From the NCBI GenBank assembly GCA_001801025.1, contig MGWO01000004.1, positions 124,001 through 188,000 on the forward strand: 64,000 bases of DNA, written 5' to 3'. The stretch comes from Gallionellales bacterium GWA2_54_124 (lineage in GTDB: Bacteria > Pseudomonadota > Gammaproteobacteria > Burkholderiales > Gallionellaceae). The notes under the pieces are model-generated. The model did not search any database. It saw only the letters and a list, made by a program, of their open reading frames with translations, and was not told the DNA's origin. The stretch's first letter is position 1. Each line of letters opens with the position of its first letter. The translations under genes and the position numbers were made by a program. Of the stretch, positions 9,420-23,744 are shown piece after piece.

Positions 9420-11282
9420 ATGAGTGCGACAAAACAAAAACTGCCCGCTTTGCTGCTGGGCGCAATCGGCGTGGTCTATGGCGACATCGGCACCAGCCCG
9501 CTGTATGCTCTAAAAGAGACCTTTTCAGGCCACCATGCGCTGCCGGTGATAGAAGCGAACATACTCGGCGTGCTCTCGGTCATGTTCTGGACCATCATGC
9601 TGCTAGTCTCGCTCAAATATGTGATTGTCATCATGCGCGCAGACAATCGCGGCGAAGGCGGTTCACTGGCATTACTCGCACTGGTCAGCGAACTCACCTC
9701 CAAACGCCCAAAAACCCGATGGGCCATCACCGTACTCGGGGTATTTGCGGCCACTTTGTTTTATGGCGACAGCATGATCACCCCGGCCATCTCGGTTTTA
9801 TCCGCAGTGGAAGGTCTGACGGTCATCTCGCCGCAGTTCAATACCTTCGTCCTGCCCATTACCCTGATTGTGCTGACGGCGCTGTTCTTTATCCAGAAAC
9901 ACGGCACCGGCATCGTAGGCCTGGCCTTTGGCCCGATCATGATCTTCTGGTTCGCTTGTCTTGCGACCTTCGGCATCCAGTCCATCGCACAGACACCCCA
10001 TGTACTGTGGGCACTCAATCCGGCCTATGCCTGGCATTTTTTAAGCCTTGACCCCTGGGTTTCCTTTCTGGCATTGGGTGCCATGGTACTCGCCGTCACT
10101 GGCGGCGAAGCGCTGTATACCGACATGGGGCACTTCGGAAAATTCCCGATCCGGCTTACCTGGTTCTCCTTCGTACTCCCGGCACTGGTGTTGAATTATT
10201 TTGGTCAGGGCGCGCTGCTGCTGCAAAATCCGCACGCCATTGAAAATCCGTTCTATCTGTTAGCACCCGCCTGGGCACTGATACCGATGGTGCTGCTTGC
10301 GACCGCCGCCACCGTGATCGCATCGCAGGCCGTCATTTCAGGTGCTTTCTCGGTGGCCAGCCAGTCGGTGCAAATGGGCTTTTTGCCGCGCATGGAGATC
10401 CGTCAAACCTCAGATAAAGCACAGGGTCAGATTTATGTCCCGCTGACCAACTGGACGCTGTATCTGTCGGTGGTATTTCTGGTTCTGACCTTCCAGAGTT
10501 CCAGCAATCTCGCGTCCGCTTACGGCATCGCGGTCACCGGCACGATGATGATCGACACGATACTGATCGCCTTCGTGCTGGTCGCCTGGCGCTGGTCCCC
10601 CCCGCTGGTGTTTATCTTGATTGGCACCTTCTTTTGCGTCGACCTAGCCTACTTTTCAGCTAATGCAATGAAAATTCCGCAAGGCGGCTGGTTCCCGCTC
10701 GGCATGGCGGTCATTTCCTTCACCGTGCTCACGACCTGGAAGCGCGGACGCCAGTTACTGTTTGCTGAAATTGCCCGCAAAGCCGTTCCTATCCAGGTCG
10801 TACTGGACAGTTCAGATTCAATCAGCCGGGTGCACGGCACAGCGGTATTTCTGACCGGCACGGGCGATGGCGCACCCTCCTCCTTGCTGCATAATCTCAA
10901 ACACAATCAGGTGTTGCACGAACGCAACATACTACTGACGGTGATCGTCGAGGACAAACCCTACGTCACGAAAGGCAACCGCATCCTGGTTAATGATTTG
11001 GGAAATAATTTTTACCGCGTGAGGGTCTTCTACGGTTTCATGGAAAGACCGGATCTGCCGGCCGCCCTTGAACTTTGTTCATCCTGGGGGCTGCCGTTCG
11101 ACATGACGACGACCTCGTTCTTCATTTCCCGCGCGATGATCGTGTCCGCCCCCAACCCCGGCATGATGAAATGGCGTGAACGCTTATTCATGGCGCTGTC
11201 CAGAAATGCAATGAATGCGGCCGATTTCTTCAAAATCCCGACTAATCGCGTCATCGAAATGGGCACGCGTGTAGAAATCTGA
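9420..11282 (+). CDS. kup: Low-affinity K+ uptake permease Kup
   Basis: This inner-membrane potassium:proton symporter of the KUP/HAK/KT family has 620 residues. The N-terminal signature [20 protein letters not shown] is complete. About twelve membrane helices follow up to roughly residue 450, then a soluble C-terminal domain of about 170 residues. The ATG at 9420 has an AGGGGG-type ribosome-binding site. It stands alone between a terminator and the next small gene. Confidence 0.96.
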   Translation: MSATKQKLPALLLGAIGVVYGDIGTSPLYALKETFSGHHALPVIEANILGVLSVMFWTIMLLVSLKYVIVIMRADNRGEGGSLALLALVSELTSKRPKTRWAITVLGVFAATLFYGDSMITPAISVLSAVEGLTVISPQFNTFVLPITLIVLTALFFIQKHGTGIVGLAFGPIMIFWFACLATFGIQSIAQTPHVLWALNPAYAWHFLSLDPWVSFLALGAMVLAVTGGEALYTDMGHFGKFPIRLTWFSFVLPALVLNYFGQGALLLQNPHAIENPFYLLAPAWALIPMVLLATAATVIASQAVISGAFSVASQSVQMGFLPRMEIRQTSDKAQGQIYVPLTNWTLYLSVVFLVLTFQSSSNLASAYGIAVTGTMMIDTILIAFVLVAWRWSPPLVFILIGTFFCVDLAYFSANAMKIPQGGWFPLGMAVISFTVLTTWKRGRQLLFAEIARKAVPIQVVLDSSDSISRVHGTAVFLTGTGDGAPSSLLHNLKHNQVLHERNILLTVIVEDKPYVTKGNRILVNDLGNNFYRVRVFYGFMERPDLPAALELCSSWGLPFDMTTTSFFISRAMIVSAPNPGMMKWRERLFMALSRNAMNAADFFKIPTNRVIEMGTRVEI

Positions 11283-11294
11283 CCCATAGCCGCC

Positions 11295-11300
11295 TATAAT
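11295..11300 (+). promoter_or_regulatory. -10 element for the 23-codon gene
   Basis: A perfect TATAAT lies 42 bases upstream of the small gene at 11342. No good -35 box is visible at 17 bases, so confidence is modest. Confidence 0.4.
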
Positions 11301-11341
11301 CGCACAGAGTTACTATTCGTTCACCTAAAAGGAGAAGCATC

Positions 11342-11413
11342 ATGGCCAAAGGTCAACAGCGCAAAAATAAGGAAGTAAAAAAACCAAAGAAGGAAGCGCC
11401 ACCGGTCAAATAG
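11342..11413 (+). CDS. Small basic protein of 23 residues, function unknown
   Basis: The micro-gene reads MAKGQQRKNKEVKKPKKEAPPVK. It has its own -10 box (11295-11300) and a near-ideal ribosome-binding site (AAAAGGAGAA, six bases before the ATG). The peptide is almost entirely Lys, Arg, Gln and Pro and carries no membrane segment, so a nucleic-acid or ribosome contact is possible, but that is inference. Similar MAKGQ...KKPKK peptides are, from memory, common small hypotheticals in proteobacteria. It is too short for ordinary gene calling. GC hairpins follow (CCGGGT/ACCCGG and CCGGCG/CGCCGG, 11414-11445), without a T tract on this strand. Confidence 0.72.
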   Translation: MAKGQQRKNKEVKKPKKEAPPVK

Positions 11414-11471
11414 CCCGGGTTTGACCCGGCGGCTGGTTGCGCCGGAAAAAATTCAGTCTGCCTGCAATATA

Positions 11472-11477
11472 TAATTC
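11472..11477 (+). promoter_or_regulatory. acnA: Possible -10 element of acnA
   Basis: TATAAT sits 33 bases before the acnA start. The -35 region is poor. The call is tentative. Confidence 0.35.
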
Positions 11478-11509
11478 CCACTTCATCTCGCGTATCCGGA
11501 GCCTTTGCC

Positions 11510-14200
<2,691 letters not shown>

Positions 14201-14213
14201 CGCTTACATGACA

Positions 14214-14236
14214 GGGGCAGGCGCTATGCCTGCCCC
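14214..14236 (+). terminator. Hairpin after acnA
   Basis: A perfect 9-bp GC stem (GGGGCAGGC / GCCTGCCCC) with a five-base loop begins 13 bases past the acnA stop. No T tract follows, so it may be an attenuated terminator or an mRNA 3'-end stabiliser. Confidence 0.5.
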
Positions 14237-14280
14237 GAATCAATTCCGGCGTAGAATGCGCGCTTAACAGGAGGCCTGCA

Positions 14281-14577
14281 TTGGAAAATCTGTACAATAT
14301 CCTTGGCGTATCACCGACCGCCTCTAGCGATGAAATAAAGAAGGCTTATCGCTCGCTGGCCATGCGGCATCATCCGGACAGAAACGAGCATCCGAATTCG
14401 CTGAATCGATTCAACGCCATTCAGGCCGCCTATGATTTGCTGTCAGATCCTGCCAAAAGAGCGGAATACAATCAGAGCATCAACAACAAAATCATCATTG
14501 ATCCTGAGGAAGCAGCATCCGCATTGTGGCATTCGTTGTATCAGCGGTGCAAAGCCAACTCAGGCTCAGTCAATTAA
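14281..14577 (+). CDS. Short J-domain protein (DnaJ-like co-chaperone)
   Basis: The 98-residue protein is essentially one J domain: YNILGVSPTASSDEIKKAYR, then the HPD motif in RHHPDRN, then FNAIQAAYDLLSDPAKRAEYN. J domains recruit and stimulate Hsp70 (DnaK). There is no Gly/Phe region, zinc centre or substrate domain, so the client specificity probably comes from a partner. It starts with TTG; AACAGGAGG six bases upstream is a strong ribosome-binding site and decides the start. It leads a run of three unknown genes with gaps of 12 bases, an overlap, and 15 bases, which suggests one operon. Confidence 0.88.
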   Translation: MENLYNILGVSPTASSDEIKKAYRSLAMRHHPDRNEHPNSLNRFNAIQAAYDLLSDPAKRAEYNQSINNKIIIDPEEAASALWHSLYQRCKANSGSVN

Positions 14578-14589
14578 GATTGCAAATTT

Positions 14590-15099
14590 ATGAAGAAAAT
14601 ACACGCTGAATTCGCCTACCAGTCCCGGGAACTAGGCATACAAATCGAAGATACGCTGGGCGATCCGCCTGACCGTAAAACCTATGCCAAAGTGGTCAAG
14701 TCGCTGATCGACGAATTCGCCAACGGCTCGGAAATTGATGACGTGAACCTGCTGGCCTTCGCGCTGGTAGATCACCTGCGCTTTATCGATATCCCCGGCC
14801 TGTTCACCCAATGCGAGCACTATGATCAGGGCGATACCGCAAAGGTGCTCAGCATGGTGGCCTGCAACGACGATGCGGCAGGTCGCGCTGTCATCGCGGT
14901 AGCTGCGAGCCGGCCCGAACTGGCACGCCGCGCGATTATCACGGCCTTTTTGTACAAAAACCCGAAACGCTGGACAGAAGAAGATCACTCGTTAGAATCG
15001 CTGGGTAAAAACGACAATGGCGACGATGAAGAAGAAGATCAGCTCACAGCGGGCCACAATATTGAACACTTATTCGATGGAGAGCAAAATGCCGGATAA
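14590..15099 (+). CDS. Uncharacterised protein, second gene of the J-domain cluster
   Basis: I do not recognise this 169-residue protein. It looks soluble and alpha-helical (helices around 5-15, 29-45 and 53-130), with no signal peptide or membrane segment. The C-terminal tail (about 130-169) is strongly acidic (DNGDDEEEDQ) and probably disordered. It begins 12 bases after the J-domain gene, and its end overlaps the start of the next gene by 11 bases, so coupled expression is likely. No catalytic motif can be pointed to. Confidence 0.8.
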   Translation: MKKIHAEFAYQSRELGIQIEDTLGDPPDRKTYAKVVKSLIDEFANGSEIDDVNLLAFALVDHLRFIDIPGLFTQCEHYDQGDTAKVLSMVACNDDAAGRAVIAVAASRPELARRAIITAFLYKNPKRWTEEDHSLESLGKNDNGDDEEEDQLTAGHNIEHLFDGEQNAG

Positions 15100-15874
15100 A
15101 ATCAACTACCCCGCGCTGAGCCGTCAGGTCACTGAGATGGTGCTCTCCGGTGCGACTGAGCACGCCGAAGAAGCCTTCAGCGACACCGCAGAACAGTTTG
15201 GCGATCTGGCAGTGTCTGAAGTGCTCGAAGCCATGCCGCCGGAAGTGGCCTCAATGCACCTTGCCGCCTTCGACGGTGGAAAGCTGTCGCTGGCAACCTT
15301 ACTGATTTCGCCCAAAGCCTGGGCTCAGAGTCTGGCCTATTTCCCGGCGGTATGGAATATAGAGCAGATCGAAGATGAACCGGAAATGCTCGCCGAATCG
15401 CTATTCGCGCATATTCACGGCGTCCTGTTCGCAAGCGACGATCTGGACCGCCGCACCGCGCTGATCAATGAAGCACTCGCAACAGACTGGGGAACCACGG
15501 CCTTTGCCACCCTGCTCTCGACCGCCATCGATGATATCATTGAGCTTGCCAACGATATCGAAGCACGCGGCCCGCATATGGCCGGGCAAACCACCTCGGA
15601 TCACGACATCATTCCGCTCGCGCTGGCCATCGCCAGAAGCGATACCGATGCCTGGGATCGCGTACTCTTTGAACTCTTCCCCGACTGGCAGCCCGGTGAA
15701 AACCAGTTGCACGTACAACCTGACGAAGGTGACGATCCCTACGGCTACGGATATGGCTACGAATATGCAACACCGCGCAGCACGCAAGCCCTGCTGATCC
15801 GGCTGCGCAAACAAGTCCCTGTCAGCAAAAAACAGCGCAACCGTCCGAGCATGGGCGAAGATATTTTTTCATAA
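15089..15874 (+). CDS. Uncharacterised protein, third gene of the J-domain cluster
   Basis: I do not recognise this 261-residue protein. The start at 15089 (MPDKINYPALS) is chosen over an in-frame ATG at 15017 because GGAGAG lies just before it and the upstream extension runs through the preceding gene. The protein appears soluble and helical. Near the C-terminus there is a Gly/Tyr-rich stretch (DPYGYGYGYEYATP, about 217-230) followed by a basic tail (KKQRNR). The first 60 residues (HAEEAFSDTAEQFGDLAVSE) loosely resemble helical-repeat scaffolds. No enzyme motif is visible. Confidence 0.8.
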   Translation: MPDKINYPALSRQVTEMVLSGATEHAEEAFSDTAEQFGDLAVSEVLEAMPPEVASMHLAAFDGGKLSLATLLISPKAWAQSLAYFPAVWNIEQIEDEPEMLAESLFAHIHGVLFASDDLDRRTALINEALATDWGTTAFATLLSTAIDDIIELANDIEARGPHMAGQTTSDHDIIPLALAIARSDTDAWDRVLFELFPDWQPGENQLHVQPDEGDDPYGYGYGYEYATPRSTQALLIRLRKQVPVSKKQRNRPSMGEDIFS

Positions 15875-15889
15875 GCGGATGCTACGCTG

Positions 15890-16762
15890 ATGAAACTCGC
15901 AAGCTTCACCAAACGCCAGCCTAATTTGCTCGTGGCCCTGGAAACTTTAGCGCAACGGACGCGCGTCGATGCACAAGCCGATGCACTCATCGAGGAATTA
16001 TCCGGAATCACGGTGCTGGTCGCTAAAAAATTTACCAATGAGCGCACCGCGGAAGGCCTGCAGGAGGCACTCCATCTGACAACGGGCTGTATTTCGCTGG
16101 GGCTCAGTCAGGCAGAAATCCCGCACCACGCCGATTCAGAACTGAATTTCCTGCTGTCACAGGGCGCAGAACAGGTGTTTCAGGCGGGATTCCGGCATAT
16201 CAAAGCGCTGGCGCTGATGCCATCGCAGACCATGGTCACGGATTTTGACAGCGATCCGTATATCCAGCAGCGCAATATCAAGGCGCTGCTTTCGGAACTG
16301 TGCCGTGCAGAACCCAACAGCAACTGGAGTGGCGATGAAGACTACCGCCGTGAATATCGAGCCCGCAGCGAGAACCAAAGCATTATCGATTGCGCAAAAT
16401 GGTTGCGTAAAAATCATTTCGCAGGCCCAGTCAATGACCGGGAGCTCGATGCCAATGCCGTGATCTCCATTTCGGTCATTTTTGCCATTACAGGGGATGG
16501 CCGGATTGTCGCGCGTACCGGACAAAAAGAGATCGAAAACCTGATCCAGCGCGCCCGCAAATCAACGCCTGATGTGAATGGCAACTGGGATAAATTTTTG
16601 GCAAAAATTCCAGCCGCGCATCAACCCTGGCTGTCTGCGCGCATGGATGAGTATCGCGATACTCTGGTCAAAAAAATCCTGTCGAAAACCCGAATAAAAA
16701 CAATGGTTACCGAAATTCAAAACTATCATGCGGGTCTGGAGCAAGACGTCGATTACGACTAA
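15890..16762 (+). CDS. Uncharacterised protein, fourth gene of the J-domain cluster
   Basis: I do not recognise this 290-residue protein. It is predicted soluble and mostly helical, with no signal peptide. A central acidic/aromatic segment (SNWSGDEDYRREYRA, about 144-158) is followed by a more hydrophobic strand-like region (VISISVIFAITGDGRIV). It begins 15 bases after the previous gene and ends 25 bases before the convergent K+ channel gene, so the four-gene unit is bounded here. The Shine-Dalgarno match is weak, consistent with translational coupling. Confidence 0.8.
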   Translation: MKLASFTKRQPNLLVALETLAQRTRVDAQADALIEELSGITVLVAKKFTNERTAEGLQEALHLTTGCISLGLSQAEIPHHADSELNFLLSQGAEQVFQAGFRHIKALALMPSQTMVTDFDSDPYIQQRNIKALLSELCRAEPNSNWSGDEDYRREYRARSENQSIIDCAKWLRKNHFAGPVNDRELDANAVISISVIFAITGDGRIVARTGQKEIENLIQRARKSTPDVNGNWDKFLAKIPAAHQPWLSARMDEYRDTLVKKILSKTRIKTMVTEIQNYHAGLEQDVDYD

Positions 16763-16787
16763 TCAGCCCATGCCTGCCGGAACGCCT

Positions 16788-17819
16788 CTAGACACTCAGC
16801 TCTCCCCGGATCAATTGTTCAAGCCGCGTGCGGCCTTGCGGCGTCGTCATCACCATCAACACATCCCCCTGTTGCAAATGGTAATTCGATGAAGGATTGT
16901 ACTGCCAGACGCCGTTGCGCTGAATGGCCAGCACCATACAATCCTTATTCTCATGATACAAAACATGCAGAGTCTGATTTTCCAGATTCTCAGGAATCAG
17001 TATTTCCTCCATGCGTAACTTACTATCCGATTTGAACATCTCGTCCAGAAAATTCATCACATTGGGTCGTACCATTGCAGAAACGAGGCTCAGTCCGCCG
17101 CTGTAATCCGGTGAGATAACTTCATCAGCGCCTACCCTGCGGGTCTTTTCCGCATTTTTCATATCGTGGCAGCGCGCCACAACGCGCAAACCGGGGTTGA
17201 GCTGTTTAGCGCTCAAACTGATCACGAGATTCGCGCTATCATCGTGCGCCACGGCAAATACGCCTTTGGCATCCATCACACCAGCTTCGAGCAGCACATC
17301 GTTATCGGTCGCATCCCCTTGCAGATAAAGCTGTTCCGGGTGCGTATCCAGATAACGCTGGATCACTTTCATGTCACTTTCAATTACTACAAAAGGCCTG
17401 CCGGTCAGCTCAAGCTCATGCGCGACATTCCGGCCCACAAGACCTACACCGCATACGATATAGTGATTCTTCAATTGTGCGATTTTTTTCTGCATCTTCT
17501 TTCTCCGCCAGGCCACATTAATATCACTTTCGAGCATAAAAGCCGTAAAAGTAGAGAGCACGTAACCCAACACACCGATACCTGACATGCCGATCAATAC
17601 GGTAAACAGCCGTCCGTAGTGGTATTGAGACACATCGACAATCTCACCGAAACCGATGGTCGAGATCGTGATGAACGTCATATAAAAGCAATCCACCCAC
17701 GAGTGCTGCCACCCGCCCAGAATATGGTAACCAACCGTGCCAATCACAAACACCGCAACCAATAAAAGCAGTGCAATCAAAAGATTGCGCATCACGCGAG
17801 ATTGCTGATGTGCCACCAT
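16788..17819 (-). CDS. Two-helix K+ channel with cytoplasmic RCK (TrkA-N/TrkA-C) domain
   Basis: This inner-membrane potassium channel of the Kch/MthK type has 343 residues: helix 1 (about 12-32), a pore loop with the filter STIGFGEI (a TVGYG variant) and helix 2. A TrkA-N/RCK domain follows, with the nucleotide-binding GVGLVGRNVAHEL and an acidic residue in VVIESD, and then a TrkA-C domain (about 265-343). The frame is open to 17870, but the start at 17819 (MVAHQQS) follows the deformylase stop by one base and has AGGA upstream, so it is preferred. Gating by a nucleotide or ligand through the RCK domain is inferred from the family. Confidence 0.9.
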   Translation of the reverse strand: MVAHQQSRVMRNLLIALLLLVAVFVIGTVGYHILGGWQHSWVDCFYMTFITISTIGFGEIVDVSQYHYGRLFTVLIGMSGIGVLGYVLSTFTAFMLESDINVAWRRKKMQKKIAQLKNHYIVCGVGLVGRNVAHELELTGRPFVVIESDMKVIQRYLDTHPEQLYLQGDATDNDVLLEAGVMDAKGVFAVAHDDSANLVISLSAKQLNPGLRVVARCHDMKNAEKTRRVGADEVISPDYSGGLSLVSAMVRPNVMNFLDEMFKSDSKLRMEEILIPENLENQTLHVLYHENKDCMVLAIQRNGVWQYNPSSNYHLQQGDVLMVMTTPQGRTRLEQLIRGELSV

Positions 17820-17820
17820 G

Positions 17821-18348
17821 TTATTCGTCCTGGTGCAAATCGTCGGGGAACAACACGTCCTTATAGCCAAAATTGCGCAGGTCGGTCATGCGCATCGGGT
17901 ATAAAACGCCATCGAGATGATCGCATTCGTGTTGCACCACCCTTGCGTGAAAACCGCTGACGCTGCGGTCTATCGGACAGCCTTTTTCATCAACACCCTG
18001 ATAACGAATCGCGTGGTAGCGGGCAACACGCCCCCGGAGACCGGGTACACTCAAACAGCCTTCCCAGTCATCTTCCATCAGGTCATCGATCGGTGTCACA
18101 ACGGGGTTAATCAGCACGGTATAGGGTACCGATCCAGCGTCCGGATAACGTGCACTTTCCTCAGCACCAAAAATAACCACACGCAATCCCACCCCGATCT
18201 GTGGCGCGGCAAGTCCCGCCCCGTTCATCGCCTGCATGGTATCTTGCATATCGCTCAACAATCCCGGCAGTGCAGCAAAATCTGTCACCGGCTTTGCAAC
18301 CTCCAGCAGGCGCACGTCCCCCATGCGTAATACAGGCTTAATCGCCAT
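17821..18348 (-). CDS. def: Peptide deformylase
   Basis: This metalloenzyme (Fe/Zn) removes the N-formyl group from nascent proteins. All three motifs are present in the 175-residue protein: [18 protein letters not shown] (Cys metal ligand) and QHECDHLDG (two His ligands and the catalytic Glu). The start [10 protein letters not shown] at 18348 overlaps the end of the upstream phosphorylase gene by 11 bases. The longer open frame to 18510 reads backwards through that gene and is not credible. There is no fmt gene beside it, unlike the usual def-fmt pair, so it may be a second deformylase of the genome. Confidence 0.94.
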   Translation of the reverse strand: MAIKPVLRMGDVRLLEVAKPVTDFAALPGLLSDMQDTMQAMNGAGLAAPQIGVGLRVVIFGAEESARYPDAGSVPYTVLINPVVTPIDDLMEDDWEGCLSVPGLRGRVARYHAIRYQGVDEKGCPIDRSVSGFHARVVQHECDHLDGVLYPMRMTDLRNFGYKDVLFPDDLHQDE

Positions 18349-19093
18349 AACACCCCTCATCCGTACAAACACGTTCCAAAATTGTGCGCACCCGCCCCAT
18401 TGCACTTCGGGCCGTCGCATTAACCGACTCCATATTAATCGCGAACTGACTGTCGCCCCGCCCCGCCGCATAATTGACCACCACCGCCATCGAGGCATAG
18501 GCAAGATCAAGTTCCCTTGCCAGCGCAGCCTCCGGCATGCCGGTCATCCCGACCATATCGGCACCATCGCGCTCATAGCGATTAACCTCGGCGACACTGT
18601 CCAGACGCGGCCCCTGCGTCGCGGCATAGGTACCGCCATCCAGACACGGTTGCTGAACCTGCCGGGCACTATGCAAAATGCGCGCGCGCAGCACCGCATC
18701 ATAAGGTTGAGTAAAATCGATGTTCTTATAACTGGTGTTGCGGGAGTTGAAAAACGTGCAATCACGTCCATGCGTGTAATCGATCACCTGATCCGGCACC
18801 ACCAGCAATCCGGGAGTCAGATCGCCACGAATACCGCCCACAGTCGTCACCGAAATCACTTCATTTACGCCCTGTTCGCGCAATGCCCACAGATTGGCAC
18901 GATAATTCACCAGATGTGGCGGGATGGTATAACCGTAACCGTGACGCGCGAGAAAAATTACCTCATGCTCATTGAGCGTGCCGAACAAAAAAGCACAAGA
19001 CGGCTCGCCAAACGGCGTGCGCATCACCTGCCGGTGGGTGATTTTCAGATTGGCCAGTTCCGTCAGGCCGCGACCACCTATGATTGCCAACAT
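18338..19093 (-). CDS. S-methyl-5'-thioinosine phosphorylase (MTAP/PNP family)
   Basis: The enzyme cleaves a thiopurine nucleoside with phosphate, salvaging purine and 5-methylthioribose 1-phosphate from polyamine synthesis. The 251-residue protein begins [11 protein letters not shown] and contains [50 protein letters not shown] and [18 protein letters not shown]. These blocks resemble the Pseudomonas methylthioinosine phosphorylase more than the adenosine enzyme, so the hypoxanthine-releasing activity is preferred. The next gene upstream in the operon is hpt, which would salvage exactly that hypoxanthine. Methylthioadenosine specificity cannot be excluded. Confidence 0.87.
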   Translation of the reverse strand: MLAIIGGRGLTELANLKITHRQVMRTPFGEPSCAFLFGTLNEHEVIFLARHGYGYTIPPHLVNYRANLWALREQGVNEVISVTTVGGIRGDLTPGLLVVPDQVIDYTHGRDCTFFNSRNTSYKNIDFTQPYDAVLRARILHSARQVQQPCLDGGTYAATQGPRLDSVAEVNRYERDGADMVGMTGMPEAALARELDLAYASMAVVVNYAAGRGDSQFAINMESVNATARSAMGRVRTILERVCTDEGCYGD

Positions 19094-19120
19094 ATAAATA
19101 CCTTTTTAGGATTCAGGATC

Positions 19121-19669
19121 TCAATCCTGATTTCTGACCGCATACACTGCAGGCAAATTTCGCCACAGCCCTTCAATGTCCATGCCATAACCGAACACAA
19201 AGCGGTCAGGCACAACAAGCCCCACGAAGTCGGCCGCGACAGGTTTAGGCCTGCCGTGTTGCTTATCGGCGAACACCGCGCTGTAACAGGCTTTAGCCCC
19301 AAGCGACATGACGCGTTCACGCAAAGCCGCCAGGGTATGCCCCTCATCCAGAATATCGTCTACCAGCAAGACAACACGCCCCTTCACCGACTCATGGGGT
19401 GCGACCTTCCAGTGCATCGCACCACCGGCCCGCGCATCCCCGTAACGCGATACGTGCACATAATCGAAATCAAGCGGGAAATTCAGCAGCGGCAACAACT
19501 GCCCGGAAAACACCACCGCCCCGCCCATCACCGACAACACCAGCGGAAAATGCCCTGCCAGGGCTGCGTTGATTTCATCCGCCACCTTGTGCAGTGCAGC
19601 TTGCACGTGCGCTTCCGGACACAGCAGCTCCGCCTGCTGCAAAACTTCACGGGCGCGCTGATCGTGCAT
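19121..19669 (-). CDS. hpt: Hypoxanthine-guanine phosphoribosyltransferase
   Basis: The enzyme joins hypoxanthine or guanine to PRPP to give IMP or GMP. The 182-residue protein has the PRPP loop VVLLVDDILDEGHTL and a C-terminal purine-contact region (FVFGYGMDIEGLWRNL). The segment DYVHVSRYG is the flexible active-site loop. It sits between galU (3 bases upstream in transcription) and the thioinosine phosphorylase, giving a plausible methylthioinosine-hypoxanthine-IMP salvage pair. Confidence 0.9.
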   Translation of the reverse strand: MHDQRAREVLQQAELLCPEAHVQAALHKVADEINAALAGHFPLVLSVMGGAVVFSGQLLPLLNFPLDFDYVHVSRYGDARAGGAMHWKVAPHESVKGRVVLLVDDILDEGHTLAALRERVMSLGAKACYSAVFADKQHGRPKPVAADFVGLVVPDRFVFGYGMDIEGLWRNLPAVYAVRNQD

Positions 19670-19672
19670 CGT

Positions 19673-20556
19673 TCAGGACACCTTCAGACTTTTCAGATAC
19701 TCGGCAAATTGCTCTTTGACTTCCGGATGCACGAGTCCCATCGCAACAGTCGCCTGTAAAAATCCAATTTTCGAGCCACAATCGTAGCGCGTGCCTTTAT
19801 ACCGGTATGCCAGTACGCGTTCTTCCTCAATCAGCGCCGCTATCCCGTCGGTCAGCTGAATTTCGCCACCCGTTCCTTTGCCGACTCTGTGCAGGTGATG
19901 AAAAATACGCGGCGTGAGTACATAGCGTCCCACGACAGCCAAGGTCGTCGGAGCATCTTCAGGGCGCGGCTTTTCGACGATCCCTGTCACTTGTTCTAGC
20001 TCATGATTCACGCGTGCGCTGCTGACAATACCGTACTGGCGTGTCAATTCACGCGGCACATCCTGCACGCCCAGTACAGAGCTGTGGTGGCGATCAAACA
20101 CCTCAACCATTTGACGGGTCACAGAGACATCGCTGACCATGAAATCGTCCGCCAGAATCACCACAAACGGCTCGTTCTTGATCACCGGTTGCGCGCAGAG
20201 CACAGCATGCCCCAGTCCCAGCGGCTCGGACTGACGGATATAGATGCAATTAACGCCTTCAGGAATAACTTCCTGCGTCAGCCGCAGCAGTTCGAGCTTG
20301 CCCTTCTTCTCCAGCTCCGCTTCCAGTTCGTAAGCGGTATCGAAATGATCCTCGATCGAACGCTTACTGCGCCCGGTAACAAAAATCATGTCTGTCACAC
20401 CGGCGGCAACGGCTTCTTCAACTGCATATTGAATCAGAGGCTTATCCACAATCGCCATCATTTCCTTAGGGCTGGCCTTGGTCGCCGGCAAAAATCGCGT
20501 CCCCATGCCTGCTACCGGAAAAACGGCCTTGCGGATGATTTTTAACGGTCTTGTCA

Positions 20557-20557
<1 letters not shown>
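19673..20557 (-). CDS. galU: UTP-glucose-1-phosphate uridylyltransferase
   Basis: GalU makes UDP-glucose, the donor for envelope and exopolysaccharide sugars. The 294-residue protein has the nucleotidyltransferase signature [21 protein letters not shown] at its N-terminus, then [32 protein letters not shown]-like [12 protein letters not shown] and [18 protein letters not shown]. The ATG overlaps the ligA stop (TAATG), so it is translationally coupled to the DNA ligase gene. The polysaccharide locus at the far end of the window would use its product. Confidence 0.95.
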
Positions 20558-23678
<3,121 letters not shown>

Positions 23679-23744
23679 GTTATCTATACCTGAATGCTAT
23701 GACGAATTTCGGGCGCTCATTATCTCAAGCACCATGGGAAAAAG

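Noticed and set aside
18236-19759. A 507-codon open frame on the plus strand
   Set aside because: It is antisense to def, the thioinosine phosphorylase and hpt, all of which have complete catalytic motifs; its translation is rich in His, Arg and Gln, as expected from a shadow frame of GC-rich genes.
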